From Chryseobacterium kimseyorum (GTDB taxonomy: Bacteria > Bacteroidota > Bacteroidia > Flavobacteriales > Weeksellaceae), in NCBI RefSeq assembly GCF_025971945.1, contig NZ_JAPDHW010000001.1, positions 62,001 to 126,000 of the forward strand: a stretch of 64,000 bases of DNA, read 5' to 3'. Under the pieces are notes generated by a model. That model worked only from the letters and a program-made list of their open reading frames with translations, searched no databases and had not been told where the DNA came from. The position numbers and the translations under genes were made by a program. Positions within the stretch are counted from its first letter, which is position 1. Each line of letters starts with the position of its first letter. This document shows positions 55,470 through 63,909 of this stretch, one piece after another.

Positions 55470-56516
55470 CTATTTAGCTATAATTCTTAAACTGTCAACC
55501 GTCAATTTACTTCCAATTGCACCACGGTACTGATCTCCCTGATAACTTGATGAGGCAACAATCGCTACCATCAGATTATTTCCGGCAACTTTTCCCGGAA
55601 TATAGTTGAAAGGAACTTCGAATCTTGTAAAAGCTCTATGAGAAGTGGTATTAGGAAGTTCTGCTCTTGCGACCACCTGATCAGAAGTATTGATGTTGGT
55701 ACCGTTTAATCTTGTTGGCCCGTTATACAGTACTGCATACAGAGAGAAGCGGTCAGTCTGTCCCGAAACGGCGTTTCCGTTTTGATCCTGAAAAGTCGCT
55801 CCGGGACTGTACTTGTAGTATCCGGTAAATTTATCCGGCAATTCAAAATAAGGCTGTCCGAATTCTGTAGCCGCTAATGGATTGATAAGTGCTTGATTTG
55901 CATTGAAATCTCCTAAAAAGAATGATCCCGGAATCAGTTTAATACCAAGAAACTCCGACAGCGTGGTTCCCGGAATGGTGCGCATCTCTGCAGCTTTAGT
56001 TCCGTTGAGTCCGTTGACTGTTGATTTTGTTGGATATGCATCTGCCTGTTGAGCAACACCAGCCAAAGCAGCTCCCGGATTTCCTGATGACCAAAGCTGA
56101 ACATTATTATCCAATGGAAATTCATACTTGTCTGTGGTATTGGCGGTCCAAGTTTCAAAATTAAAAGTCCAGTTTCCGATTTCCACTACATCTACCTCGT
56201 AGATTTTCTGATTCTCACCTGATTCAGACTGCACGGTGTAGAAAACAGGCTGACTGAAATTAAGCTTCGTGCCTGATGCCGGACTTACCGTTGCTCCTTT
56301 CGATAACTTTAAAGTTGGCGATACTCCATTTTGATAGGCATCAGGTTTTAAATAAATCAGTATTTTACTGTTGGCCTGATCAATGATTGTGGTAGAAGAT
56401 AAAAACTGCGCGTCAATCGTGAATTCTTCAATATCAGCTTCGGGATTCAAAGGTGCTTCCCGAATACACGAAATGATAGAAAAACAAAGTGTGATGAGGT
56501 AAAGGAAATTTTTCAT
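55470..56516 (-). CDS. PCMD-domain lipoprotein
   Basis: A 348-residue lipoprotein (signal MKNFLYLITLCFSIISC). Residues 30-115 form a beta-sandwich-like domain found in Bacteroidota surface proteins (KSGKLNFSQP-like strands: GTKLNFSQPVFYTVQSESG). From residue 118 the PCMD (putative carbohydrate metabolism) domain follows: WTFNFETWTANTTDKYEF, FFLGDFNANQALINPL, FELPDKFTGYYKYSPG and AIVASSSYQGDQYRGAIGSK. The family is expected to bind carbohydrate at the surface, but this is not proven. It is coupled to the beta-barrel gene and follows two secreted-protein genes on the same strand. Confidence 0.85.
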   Translation of the reverse strand: MKNFLYLITLCFSIISCIREAPLNPEADIEEFTIDAQFLSSTTIIDQANSKILIYLKPDAYQNGVSPTLKLSKGATVSPASGTKLNFSQPVFYTVQSESGENQKIYEVDVVEIGNWTFNFETWTANTTDKYEFPLDNNVQLWSSGNPGAALAGVAQQADAYPTKSTVNGLNGTKAAEMRTIPGTTLSEFLGIKLIPGSFFLGDFNANQALINPLAATEFGQPYFELPDKFTGYYKYSPGATFQDQNGNAVSGQTDRFSLYAVLYNGPTRLNGTNINTSDQVVARAELPNTTSHRAFTRFEVPFNYIPGKVAGNNLMVAIVASSSYQGDQYRGAIGSKLTVDSLRIIAK

Positions 56517-56551
56517 TTTGGATCAATTTAAATGATAAAACTTTTCATAAA

Positions 56552-57058
56552 CTATTGAAGCTTTCTCACCGAAACATTAGGCTCCTCGCCCTGCGGAACG
56601 ATGAATATAGCGTTGTCACTCACAGTATCTCCCGGGTCAAGATAATATCCTGCGATCACCGGGATTACAGAACTTTCGTATTTTCCTTCTTTCGTGTATG
56701 CCCAGTAGGTAACGTTGAGGTTTTGAGCTTTGGGTTTTAAATCAATCTTTTTTGCAGTTAATTTTGCTCCAGTCGCATTGATGCAGTTAACCTCTACCAA
56801 ACCGATATTGGTTACGATCTGTGGTGCATTTGCCAGTCTCATATTGATGCTTTTCCCGCTGTTGTTCGTTACGCTTGCAGAAACTTTGTAACGGTCAAAG
56901 CTTTTTCCACCGACATTAATGGATTCTTTATTCAGAATATTAAAGGTGACAGCCAATCCGCTGACATCCACTGTGGCGCCGTCACTAATCTTCTGACTGT
57001 AGAGGTTTGTAAAAGAAAAAAGCACAAACAAAAGTGCTGAGAATACTGTTTTTTTCAT
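56552..57058 (-). CDS. Secreted protein of unknown function
   Basis: A 168-residue protein with a signal peptide (MKKTVFSALLFVLFSFTNLY, then SQK). The mature part is beta-rich (DVSGLAVTFNILNKESINVG, VSASVTNNSGKSINMRLAN) and looks like a small immunoglobulin-like or beta-sandwich domain. I cannot name a family. It lies 35 bases before the PCMD lipoprotein gene and 11 bases after the gene at 57070, so all four leftward genes may form one operon. Confidence 0.65.
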   Translation of the reverse strand: MKKTVFSALLFVLFSFTNLYSQKISDGATVDVSGLAVTFNILNKESINVGGKSFDRYKVSASVTNNSGKSINMRLANAPQIVTNIGLVEVNCINATGAKLTAKKIDLKPKAQNLNVTYWAYTKEGKYESSVIPVIAGYYLDPGDTVSDNAIFIVPQGEEPNVSVRKLQ

Positions 57059-57069
57059 GATATTAATTT

Positions 57070-57681
57070 TTAGAATGGATAATCTTTAGAAGTATGACCT
57101 TCAAAAAGCTTCACGTTATTGCTGTCGGGAGCTTCATTTGTGACTGTGATTATTGATGGATTAGATGGGTACTTTCCGTTTTTATGGGTCAAAATTTTCC
57201 AGGAATTTCCATCCTTAAGCCACAGGACTTTCCATCCGTTTTCAGTTTTGGAGTCTACAGTAATGGGAGTACGTGTTACTGTAAATTTGTTGATCAGCTT
57301 TAAATTATGATCTAAAAGTACAAGGCTACAGCCACCGGAACCACAAAAGTAAGGCGTGAAAAAATTGATAAAAATCTCTCTTTTTCCGTCATTATTCAAA
57401 TCAATTTGATCGAAATTGAATTTTCTTTCTGATTGACCGATTGCCCTAAGGTCTTCGGGTTTTAGGTATTGGGTATTGATGTAGTCTTTAATTTGTAAAG
57501 CTAAAGAATCTTCACCGGTGCTTATAGAATCTACTTTTACATCAGAATTGGTTTCTACATTATTTTTAGGAAAAGTCACCAATTGTGTTTCTTGCACCGG
57601 CTTTTCTGGTGTTTTGCTGCAATATGTTACGGTGAGAAGCGTAATGCATGCAACTGCTGCATTGAAACTAGAGCTTTTCAT
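57070..57681 (-). CDS. Lipoprotein with a VCBS/EF-hand-like repeat
   Basis: A 203-residue lipoprotein (signal MKSSSFNAAVACITLLTVTY, lipid cysteine at residue 21). The middle contains FDQIDLNNDGKREIFINFFT, the Dx(D/N)xDG loop of FG-GAP/VCBS repeats, which binds calcium in related proteins, followed by GSGGCSLVLLDHNLKLINKF. It is the first gene of a probable four-gene leftward unit. A second protein with the same kind of loop lies at 62403-63038. Function unknown. Confidence 0.7.
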   Translation of the reverse strand: MKSSSFNAAVACITLLTVTYCSKTPEKPVQETQLVTFPKNNVETNSDVKVDSISTGEDSLALQIKDYINTQYLKPEDLRAIGQSERKFNFDQIDLNNDGKREIFINFFTPYFCGSGGCSLVLLDHNLKLINKFTVTRTPITVDSKTENGWKVLWLKDGNSWKILTHKNGKYPSNPSIITVTNEAPDSNNVKLFEGHTSKDYPF

Positions 57682-57896
57682 AAAATATTTTTTGATAAGT
57701 AAAGATAATAATTATTCGTAATAATTAATGTAAGTACGGAAAATTATAAGGATGTAATAGAAATAACAGAATATGTTTGTGAATCAGGCTCTGAATGAAC
57801 TTAACTGATTCTATGAAATTAGAAAGGTCAATATCTAGAGCAATATTTTATATGTCTAAATTTTTTAACATTTTCAATCGTCGTCATTAACCACCT

Positions 57897-58061
57897 CTAA
57901 ATCTCAATTTCCCATAAAGCAAAGTCATTTTCACTATCGACAACTTTGGCAGAGACAACGGCTATTTTAATTTTATTTGCAGGATAAACATCAATGTATA
58001 AACATGTACTGTTGTCTATTCTTGTAAATTTATTAACAGTAAGAATTTCATCAGCATCCAT
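57897..58061 (-). CDS. Possible small protein of 54 residues
   Basis: An ATG at 58061 opens a 54-codon frame: it begins MDADEILTVNKFTRIDNSTC, continues LYIDVYPANKIKIAVVSAKV and ends ALWEIEI. The balanced composition with alternating hydrophobic residues looks translated. It overlaps the end of the next upstream small frame (58051-58173) by 11 bases, a spacing that suits translational coupling. No domain is recognised. The stretch downstream to 57682 shows nothing. Confidence 0.4.
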   Translation of the reverse strand: MDADEILTVNKFTRIDNSTCLYIDVYPANKIKIAVVSAKVVDSENDFALWEIEI

Positions 58062-58173
58062 TTGCTATTGAATGTAGAGATTTCCTATTTTTAAATAATT
58101 GAATGCTCATCAAAATAATTGTAGAAATTAATATCATTATCAAGGAGATTATTATTTGTGAATTTATATTCAT
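58051..58173 (-). CDS. Possible small membrane protein of 40 residues
   Basis: From the ATG at 58173 the product is MNINSQIIISLIMILISTII, then LMSIQLFKNRKSLHSIANGC: one hydrophobic helix followed by a basic tail. A longer frame to 58254 is possible but adds residues of unlikely composition. Overlap with the frame at 57897-58061 supports a two-gene unit, but evidence is weak. Confidence 0.35.
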   Translation of the reverse strand: MNINSQIIISLIMILISTIILMSIQLFKNRKSLHSIANGC

Positions 58174-58305
58174 GCTACCCTCAAAACCCCATAATTCATC
58201 GTTGATGGAAAATAAGACATGGAATAAATAGTAACGACAGCAATAACCAAACAATAAATTATTTGATTATAATTTTTATATTTTTTCTAATGGTTAGATA
58301 GAGGA

Positions 58306-58529
58306 TTAACCAAACAAGAGGAAAAATAAGTAACAATTATAATAAAGAGCAATTTCAGTTTCAGCATCGACAGAATGATTATTTAAAAATTTTTCGTCAA
58401 TAGCGAGTCTTGATTTTTCAGTTCCTTTATACTCTAATTTTTCTGCTTCTTTTGTTGCAATTGTATTCTTACAATTTGCTAAAATTGAAATTGTACAGTA
58501 AAAAATAGTATTGTAAAATTATGGTTCAT
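58306..58529 (-). pseudogene. Frameshifted small lipoprotein gene
   Basis: An ATG at 58529 gives MNHNFTILFFTVQ and soon stops. The next frame continues the same kind of sequence: ISILANCKNTIATKEAEKLE, a lipobox-like LANC, then KGTEKSRLAIDEKFLNNHSV and an ending at TAA 58306-58308. Together they read as a lipoprotein of about 70 residues with one frameshift near 58490. Family unknown. Confidence 0.4.
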
Positions 58530-58542
58530 TTGTTTGTTGTTT

Positions 58543-59376
58543 TTAAATAATTTTAATCCGAATGTATTGATAATTGTCGTTATAATGCCCGTCTTCTTTC
58601 CAGAAAGTTTTGGCATTGTGAACTTTTAAATATAAATATCCATCGCTACTCCAAAACATTTCGTCGTTTTCTGCCAAGGTCATCCAATTTTTGAAACTAG
58701 CGCTCATCACGTGGTTTATTTTGGTGCCAGAAATTTCGTAAAGTTCTACATCTGCCGTAGATTCATAACCGTTTGAATTCACACAGATGATATTTTTTTT
58801 GTCGGGCGAAACGTAGGGAAAATCTATAAAAGTGTTGGTTTCGGCTCCAGTGATTTTGTCGATGGAAATGTAGTCGCCACCTTCGTAGTATGAGCCTGCA
58901 ATGAGATATTTGTTCAGAAATTCAAACTGTCCGATATAGGAAAATATTTGCATTCCGTCGTTATCGGAAGCCACATCGGTATATTTCACAGTTTTGTTTT
59001 TACAAACCAATTCTATAATTCCGTTTTTCTTTTGAATGGAAGTGGTATCGGCAACCAAAAAATTGACTGCAGTCTTTCTTTTGCTTTCGAATAAAGATTT
59101 GTCGATGAGTTCTAAAGCGAGATATTTTGTAAGCGGGCTTCCGTTTTCGAAGAATTCGCCTTTTTTGTTGACATTTAAGGAAGTAACAATATTCAAATCG
59201 GTCTGCATAAGCAAACTGTCATTCTTTTTAATTACAGAAATTTTGGGTGTGGTTTTTACGGTATCATTTGTTTCGTTGCTCTTGTCAATTGGTTTTTCAG
59301 TTTTCTTCTCGCAGGATTGCAAGCCAAAACCAACAGAAATCATTAATAATAGAAGGAATGTAACTGTCTTTTTCAT
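58543..59376 (-). CDS. Lipoprotein of unknown function
   Basis: A 277-residue lipoprotein (TFLLLLMISVGFGLQSCEKK, cysteine at residue 22). The body is beta-rich, with FEFLNKYLIAGSYYEGGDYI-like strands and KKNIICVNSNGYESTADVEL, suggesting a partial propeller or similar fold. Its signal peptide closely resembles that of the next gene upstream (SLVFGLQSCDKK), and the two genes overlap by four bases, so they look like duplicated or co-inherited members of one unit. No function can be assigned. Confidence 0.65.
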   Translation of the reverse strand: MKKTVTFLLLLMISVGFGLQSCEKKTEKPIDKSNETNDTVKTTPKISVIKKNDSLLMQTDLNIVTSLNVNKKGEFFENGSPLTKYLALELIDKSLFESKRKTAVNFLVADTTSIQKKNGIIELVCKNKTVKYTDVASDNDGMQIFSYIGQFEFLNKYLIAGSYYEGGDYISIDKITGAETNTFIDFPYVSPDKKNIICVNSNGYESTADVELYEISGTKINHVMSASFKNWMTLAENDEMFWSSDGYLYLKVHNAKTFWKEDGHYNDNYQYIRIKII

Positions 59377-60062
59377 TTTTTTTCAATAGAATAAATTGTT
59401 TTTGTACTTCCGTCCTTAAAAATCTTGATATGTTCTTCTTTCACGAAAGCTGTCTTTTCTTCGTCGGTGTCAAATTCCTTTACAGATAAATCTCCTTCAC
59501 GATTGAGATAGCCTAGTCTCAATCCAACAGCAAATGGATAATTTTGGCATGAATAGATATTTACTTTCTTTTTAAATTTAGAATTTGAAAATATAAGTAA
59601 ATCAATTTCGTGGAATGTTGGTGGCCAATCATATTCCCCATTTTCGGTTTTATAGGATTTGATGTAAACAAAACTTATTTCTTTATTTGAAATTGAATCT
59701 AAGATAAATAATGAATCAATTTTTTGATTTTTTTCAGTTAAAAAATTATTGTAAAACTGAGTCTCTATCATTCGCCCTTTTACCGAATCAAAATAATCTA
59801 AATTATTTAGTTTTTCTTCGAAATACACCGCTTCTTTGGTCATTGGTGGTGCTTCACTATCGCTATAAGTTTGAGTATTCCAATAGTCAGGAAATTTGAT
59901 AACAGATATTTCTTTTCTTCCTATTTCAGTAAATTGAAACGACTCTTTAATTGAATCTGCAGTATCGAGGTGAGATGTTTTCGAGTTTTTCTTATCGCAT
60001 GATTGCAGCCCGAAGACTAAGGAAATCATTAATAATAGACCATATCTCAATATATTTTTCAT
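59373..60062 (-). CDS. Lipoprotein of unknown function
   Basis: I take the ATG at 60062 (229 residues), because MKNILRYGLLLMISLVFGLQ then SCDKK is a lipoprotein signal; the frame extends seven residues further upstream. The mature part is rich in K, D, E and S and shows FTEIGRKEISVIKFPDYWNT near its start and EIDLLIFSNSKFKKKVNIYS later. No domain is recognised. It overlaps the gene at 58543 by four bases and follows the small membrane protein gene by ten. Confidence 0.65.
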   Translation of the reverse strand: MKNILRYGLLLMISLVFGLQSCDKKNSKTSHLDTADSIKESFQFTEIGRKEISVIKFPDYWNTQTYSDSEAPPMTKEAVYFEEKLNNLDYFDSVKGRMIETQFYNNFLTEKNQKIDSLFILDSISNKEISFVYIKSYKTENGEYDWPPTFHEIDLLIFSNSKFKKKVNIYSCQNYPFAVGLRLGYLNREGDLSVKEFDTDEEKTAFVKEEHIKIFKDGSTKTIYSIEKK

Positions 60063-60072
60063 TTTATAAATT

Positions 60073-60297
60073 TTAAAGTACAAGTAAAGTTGCGATTACA
60101 ATCGGAACTGCGATTATTGTAATCGCTCTTATCAAAGTTGTCTTCTCGGATTTTATAATGAGAAAAATTCCTGCTAAAATCATTAATGAAAGCAGCCAAT
60201 AATATGAAAATGACATAAAGAATGCTATATAAAGTATGATGTATCCTAAGGCTTGAAGAAGTATTCCGAGGAAGTAATAGAGATTGCTTTTGTTCAT
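60073..60297 (-). CDS. Small membrane protein of 74 residues
   Basis: Three hydrophobic segments fill most of the protein (LYYFLGILLQALGYIILYIA, YYWLLSLMILAGIFLIIK, AITIIAVPIVIATLLVL). It lies between two lipoprotein genes on the same strand with gaps of 24 and 10 bases, so it is probably part of the same transcript. No family is recognised; it may anchor or assist the neighbouring lipoproteins. Confidence 0.6.
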   Translation of the reverse strand: MNKSNLYYFLGILLQALGYIILYIAFFMSFSYYWLLSLMILAGIFLIIKSEKTTLIRAITIIAVPIVIATLLVL

Positions 60298-60321
60298 TTT
60301 GTGCGTTATTAGTGCAAATTT

Positions 60322-60747
60322 TTATTCCTCTTTAATGATTACTTTGAAACTTTTATAATTTGGATACAGCTTTTTATCAATTTCCAAAGCCATATTGGTT
60401 TGGGAACGTTCTCCAACTTGCGGACAAGGAGACTTGGGTTGGTGCCAAATGATAAATAAAGTGTCTTTGGCTATTTTAGCTTCCAATTCTGATGGTTCTG
60501 CTGTAAAACAGCCACCGCCAATTAAGAAAATATATTTTGCTTTTTGTTGATAAAAGGCGTTCAGCTTTTCACTATCTGCATTTTCTGCATACGTTAAAAT
60601 TTGCAGTTCATCTTTCGTGTTTTCTAACCATCTGTCTTGGCTTTCATTTTGGGAAAAAGTAGTTTCACTAAATGATATTCCCTCTGTTTGTGGCGCATTG
60701 CATTGAATAAGAAAGAATGCTGTAAGTAGGATTGTGATTAGTTTCAT
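60322..60747 (-). CDS. Lipoprotein of unknown function
   Basis: A 141-residue lipoprotein (MKLITILLTAFFLIQCNAPQ, cysteine at residue 16). The mature part contains KYIFLIGGGCFTAEPSELEA and FIIWHQPKSPCPQVGERSQT, with two more cysteines, and ends in a basic strand (KSFKVIIKEE). No family is recognised. It is the first gene of the leftward unit 60747-58543. Confidence 0.6.
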   Translation of the reverse strand: MKLITILLTAFFLIQCNAPQTEGISFSETTFSQNESQDRWLENTKDELQILTYAENADSEKLNAFYQQKAKYIFLIGGGCFTAEPSELEAKIAKDTLFIIWHQPKSPCPQVGERSQTNMALEIDKKLYPNYKSFKVIIKEE

Positions 60748-60782
60748 ATTGTGTTTTTAATTTATAAATCTATACCAATATT

Positions 60783-60950
60783 TTAAAAATTTCTGTAAAT
60801 AAATTGGTTCACGACTCTACCAGATTTAATGGTCCAAACCACATCGTAACCACCTGCAGCATCGCTGTTGCTCATGTAAAGGAACAAAGTTTCGTCGCTA
60901 CTTTCTGCAACTCCGAAGTTAGCTAAAATGGTGTAGGTCTCAACATATTT
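60783..60950 (-). pseudogene. Isolated C-terminal fragment of an unidentified gene
   Basis: The frame reads VETYTILANFGVAESSDETL, then FLYMSNSDAAGGYDVVWTIK and ends RVVNQFIYRNF before TAA at 60783-60785. It has no start codon of its own; upstream it overlaps the end of the gene at 60923 in a different frame (SHQKY preceding VETYT). It looks like the last 50-60 residues of a gene whose front part is gone. Reading it as the 3' end of the SH3-like gene after a frameshift is an alternative. Confidence 0.5.
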
Positions 60951-61531
60951 TTGATGGCTTCTTGCGGCAATTCATACTTCTGCTTGTTGATTTCTATTGT
61001 TATCGATTTTATTTCCGTTGTATTGTCGTGTAAAACTCCGTCGATTCCCCAAGGTTCGCTCCCATCAATTTTTACAATTAAATCTTGCCCTACTTTTTGA
61101 TAAGTATGATTTTTTTTGATGAATTTCCCATAGCGAATTGTAATTCTATCCAATCCACGAGTGCAAACCAACGTACTGTCTTCAAGCGATTTTTTCCATT
61201 GAGGCAAGTCGGGAAGCGCTTTCATACGGCTTTTATGAATCATTCCATCTTTGGTTTTGTTCACAAATCTCTCAAACGGTTTTTTTCTTTGGGCATAATC
61301 GGGATAATCTATCCAGAACCAATCTTGCCATCCATCGTCATCCACAATACTGCGAATGGCGAAAACTTGGTTGCTGTGTAATTTGTCAACTATTTTTTTG
61401 TTTTTTCCGTAACGGATATTGGTGTAACCATCGCTGTCATTGATTATCGCAAAAGGTGTAAGTTGCGCCAATAACGGAGCGGAAGCCAAAATCGTTAAGA
61501 AGAATGTGATGTGAATTTTAATTGCTCTCAT
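60923..61531 (-). CDS. Secreted SH3-like protein
   Basis: I take the ATG at 61531 (202 residues), because MRAIKIHITFFLTILASAPL then LAQ is a signal peptide. The mature protein begins with a bacterial SH3-like pattern (INDSDGYTNIRYGKNKKIVD), where the NIR segment and following glycine are typical, and continues with FWIDYPDYAQRKKPF. The C-terminal half contains a beta strand pair (LIVKIDGSEPWGIDGVLHDN). It overlaps the preceding gene by 14 bases. Such secreted SH3-like proteins may bind cell-wall or toxin partners; this one is unassigned. Confidence 0.65.
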   Translation of the reverse strand: MRAIKIHITFFLTILASAPLLAQLTPFAIINDSDGYTNIRYGKNKKIVDKLHSNQVFAIRSIVDDDGWQDWFWIDYPDYAQRKKPFERFVNKTKDGMIHKSRMKALPDLPQWKKSLEDSTLVCTRGLDRITIRYGKFIKKNHTYQKVGQDLIVKIDGSEPWGIDGVLHDNTTEIKSITIEINKQKYELPQEAIKNMLRPTPF

Positions 61532-62285
61532 TTTTCCTAAAATATTTTTCTGTGAAAACATCTTTCTGCACTTTTTCGGAATATTTTTTTACCCAATCTT
61601 TGTAGTAATATTCGGCGTAAAGAATATTGTTTTTCAGTTTGTATTTTGCGAAAGGTTTTCCTATTTCTGGTACTTTTTTCAGTCCAAAAGTATCGTTCAC
61701 GCCATTGTCGAAACTGCAATCCATTTCTTTTGTCCAAATCATTTCAAACTCTGTTTTATTCAATTTTTTGATGGGATAAAAATACATACATTGTCCGTGA
61801 TACTCGAATCCTAAACCATCTTTACTAATGTGAAGTTTTACATTTCCGGCATACCATTTCCCCGAAAAATCCACTTTTTTCGCCGGCGTTTCTTCCCGAT
61901 TGATGAATTTGATTTCGGTGATTTTCCAAATGCTGTTTTCTTTTTCTAAAAAAACTTTCGACAGCGGAACATCTGGAACATTGGTTTCTCCATAATTTTC
62001 ATAAATATCAAGCGAAGCCTTAATCTCTACACCCGTACTTCCCATCTGATCACCAAAGTTTTTTGTAATTTTAATTCCGTTCACAAAAACATCAGAGCGA
62101 CACCAGCTATTGACATAACCAAGACTGAAAAATTTTTCAGAGGGATAACTTTTAAGTTCTTTGGTTATTTCCACTATAAAATTATCGGTATTAATATTCT
62201 GGTTTTGGTTGAGTTTAATATCACTTTTTTGAGAACAAGCACAAATACCAAGTAACAGTATTAAACTTAAAATCATATTTTTCAT
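61518..62285 (-). CDS. Lipoprotein of unknown function
   Basis: A 255-residue lipoprotein (MKNMILSLILLLGICACSQK; lipobox cysteine at residue 17). Two parts can be seen: residues 25-125, with SWCRSDVFVNGIKITKNFGD, and residues 135-255 with VDFSGKWYAGNVKLHISKDG, FEYHGQCMYFYPIKKLNKTE and IWTKEMDCSFDNGVNDTFGL, resembling a small lipocalin-like barrel. Four cysteines in the mature protein may form disulfides. It overlaps the SH3-like gene by 14 bases. Confidence 0.65.
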   Translation of the reverse strand: MKNMILSLILLLGICACSQKSDIKLNQNQNINTDNFIVEITKELKSYPSEKFFSLGYVNSWCRSDVFVNGIKITKNFGDQMGSTGVEIKASLDIYENYGETNVPDVPLSKVFLEKENSIWKITEIKFINREETPAKKVDFSGKWYAGNVKLHISKDGLGFEYHGQCMYFYPIKKLNKTEFEMIWTKEMDCSFDNGVNDTFGLKKVPEIGKPFAKYKLKNNILYAEYYYKDWVKKYSEKVQKDVFTEKYFRKNESN

Positions 62286-62402
62286 TATTCTGTGATTAAT
62301 ATTTTAAAATTACTATAAAACATAGAAAATTGGTAGACCTTTTACAATTCATAATCTTTCCTTTACGAGTCATAAATTTTTTATAAATAAATCTTCAAAT
62401 AA

Positions 62403-63038
62403 TCACTCCTCAATCGGGTCGAAGCCTGAAAAGAATACCGCTGCATCATTAGATTTGTAGGGCTTTTTCTGTATTAAAATTTCTTCTTCATGACTAATTT
62501 TATAACTGGAAACACTGTCGTTTGCAAAATCAACTCTTGCAAATTCCTGCAAACGATTGTTGTTGATTTTTAAAAAATAAGTGCTGTTTCCGCCGGAGAA
62601 AGAATAAGAGTTCACGCAATTTCTTTTAGAGTTATAATGGAGATTTGGGTAATCCTGAGAATTTATAATTTCAATTAATTTCTGGGTTTTTGGGTTGAAA
62701 ATCAATAATTTATTGAGTTCATTAGAACCTCTTCCAGCTTGGGAAAAAGAGATTTTCACATCATTGTATCCATCGTTGTTCAAATCTTCATCGGTGAAAA
62801 CAAATAAGCCAAAATCCGCCTCTTTCTTGAAATTTGCGGTTTGTAATTTTGCCCAGTTCTTTCCTGTTTTTTTGAATAACTCAAAATTGACAACCGATTC
62901 GGTTTTATTGTTCTTCTGGGAAACATTAAGTTTGTATTGATTGGGTTTTATAACGGTTTTAGAATCAGAGAAATACTCAGTTTTCTGGCTACAAAACCAT
63001 TGCGAAATAAGGCATAAAAGGAAAAGGGTTCGTGTCAT
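62403..63038 (-). CDS. Secreted protein with a VCBS/EF-hand-like repeat
   Basis: A 211-residue protein with a short signal (MTRTLFLLCLISQWFCSQK; the cysteine could be lipidated). The middle contains FVFTDEDLNNDGYNDVKISF, a DxNxDG loop of the FG-GAP/VCBS kind, followed by LLIFNPKTQKLIEI. It is analogous in layout to the lipoprotein at 57070-57681 and may belong to the same family. Transcribed leftward, apparently the first gene of a unit after an AT-rich gap. Function unknown. Confidence 0.65.
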   Translation of the reverse strand: MTRTLFLLCLISQWFCSQKTEYFSDSKTVIKPNQYKLNVSQKNNKTESVVNFELFKKTGKNWAKLQTANFKKEADFGLFVFTDEDLNNDGYNDVKISFSQAGRGSNELNKLLIFNPKTQKLIEIINSQDYPNLHYNSKRNCVNSYSFSGGNSTYFLKINNNRLQEFARVDFANDSVSSYKISHEEEILIQKKPYKSNDAAVFFSGFDPIEE

Positions 63039-63458
63039 ATTTTTGATGTTCTAATGTTTGTGTGCTACGTTATTTCCAATTTTTAAAATCACGCCGTTAT
63101 ATGTCCATCAAACTTAAAAGTTTGTTTAGTAAATTTATCATTATTTCTATCTATTCTGTCTTTTGCTGTAAAAAGATTTGCTTGCTAAGTGTATGATAAT
63201 CATGTATGATTTCAGTATAAAGTAATGCGAAAAATAAGTTTAAAATTCGATATTTATTTTTAGGCATAGAATAATTTGATTCGTTATAAAATTTCTGCTA
63301 ATTCAAAAATAACGGAAACAAACGCTCATATAAAAATCCATTAGTTGAGATACGCGCAGTTTAGTTCAATGATTCAACTATAAAAATTTTGAGGGTGCTA
63401 ATCAAAACCATTTACAACCTGTATATTTATTTAATTTAAAATCAAATCTCATCATTCA
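63039..63458. other. AT-rich intergenic region
   Basis: These 420 bases hold no coding frame, hairpin or promoter that I can support. They separate the lipoprotein cluster from the kinase fragment. Confidence 0.45.
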
Positions 63459-63815
63459 TTATCCATTCTCACTCATTCTGATTCCACTCTTCGGAACCCA
63501 CAAAACCACTGTTGTTCCGCCATTTGCGTTGGTTTGATAGCTGATCTCGGTGTCATGTTTATATTCTTTGGCGAGCAATTGCAGGCTTTCCTTGCTGATG
63601 GTGCGGGAAAGTGAGGAATGTTGAATCTGAATTTTTTCCTGCCATCTTTTTTCCGCTATCGGTAATGTTGACTGACAAAATTTGGTGGTTCAAAGCCAGT
63701 TCGATGTTACTTTTCCATACAAATCAATTCCATATAAAATTCCGTTTTCTACAAATGGCTGGATGAGCATAGGCGGAACCATCGTGACATTTAAATCTTG
63801 CTCGTTTGTTGCTTT
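63459..63815 (-). pseudogene. C-terminal fragment of a LytS-type histidine kinase, two frameshifts
   Basis: Three frames in sequence encode one ATPase domain. The first reads VTMVPPMLIQPFVENGILYG, the N box of LytS/YehU-type kinases; the second reads IELALNHQILSVNITDSG with the D-box; the third reads IQHSSLSRTISKESLQLLAK and ends GGTTVVLWVPKS before TAA at 63459-63461. Shifts lie near 63705 and 63645. The front of the kinase is missing beyond about 63815. It is a dead gene remnant. Confidence 0.8.
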
Positions 63816-63909
63816 ACACATTCAGTCTGTTGAATGCAGGTAAGGTTGGCAAGGTTACTGTTGCTAGATGTTAAGCCTGCTGAAGTCTAATCTTGAACTC
63901 CAAAAATTA

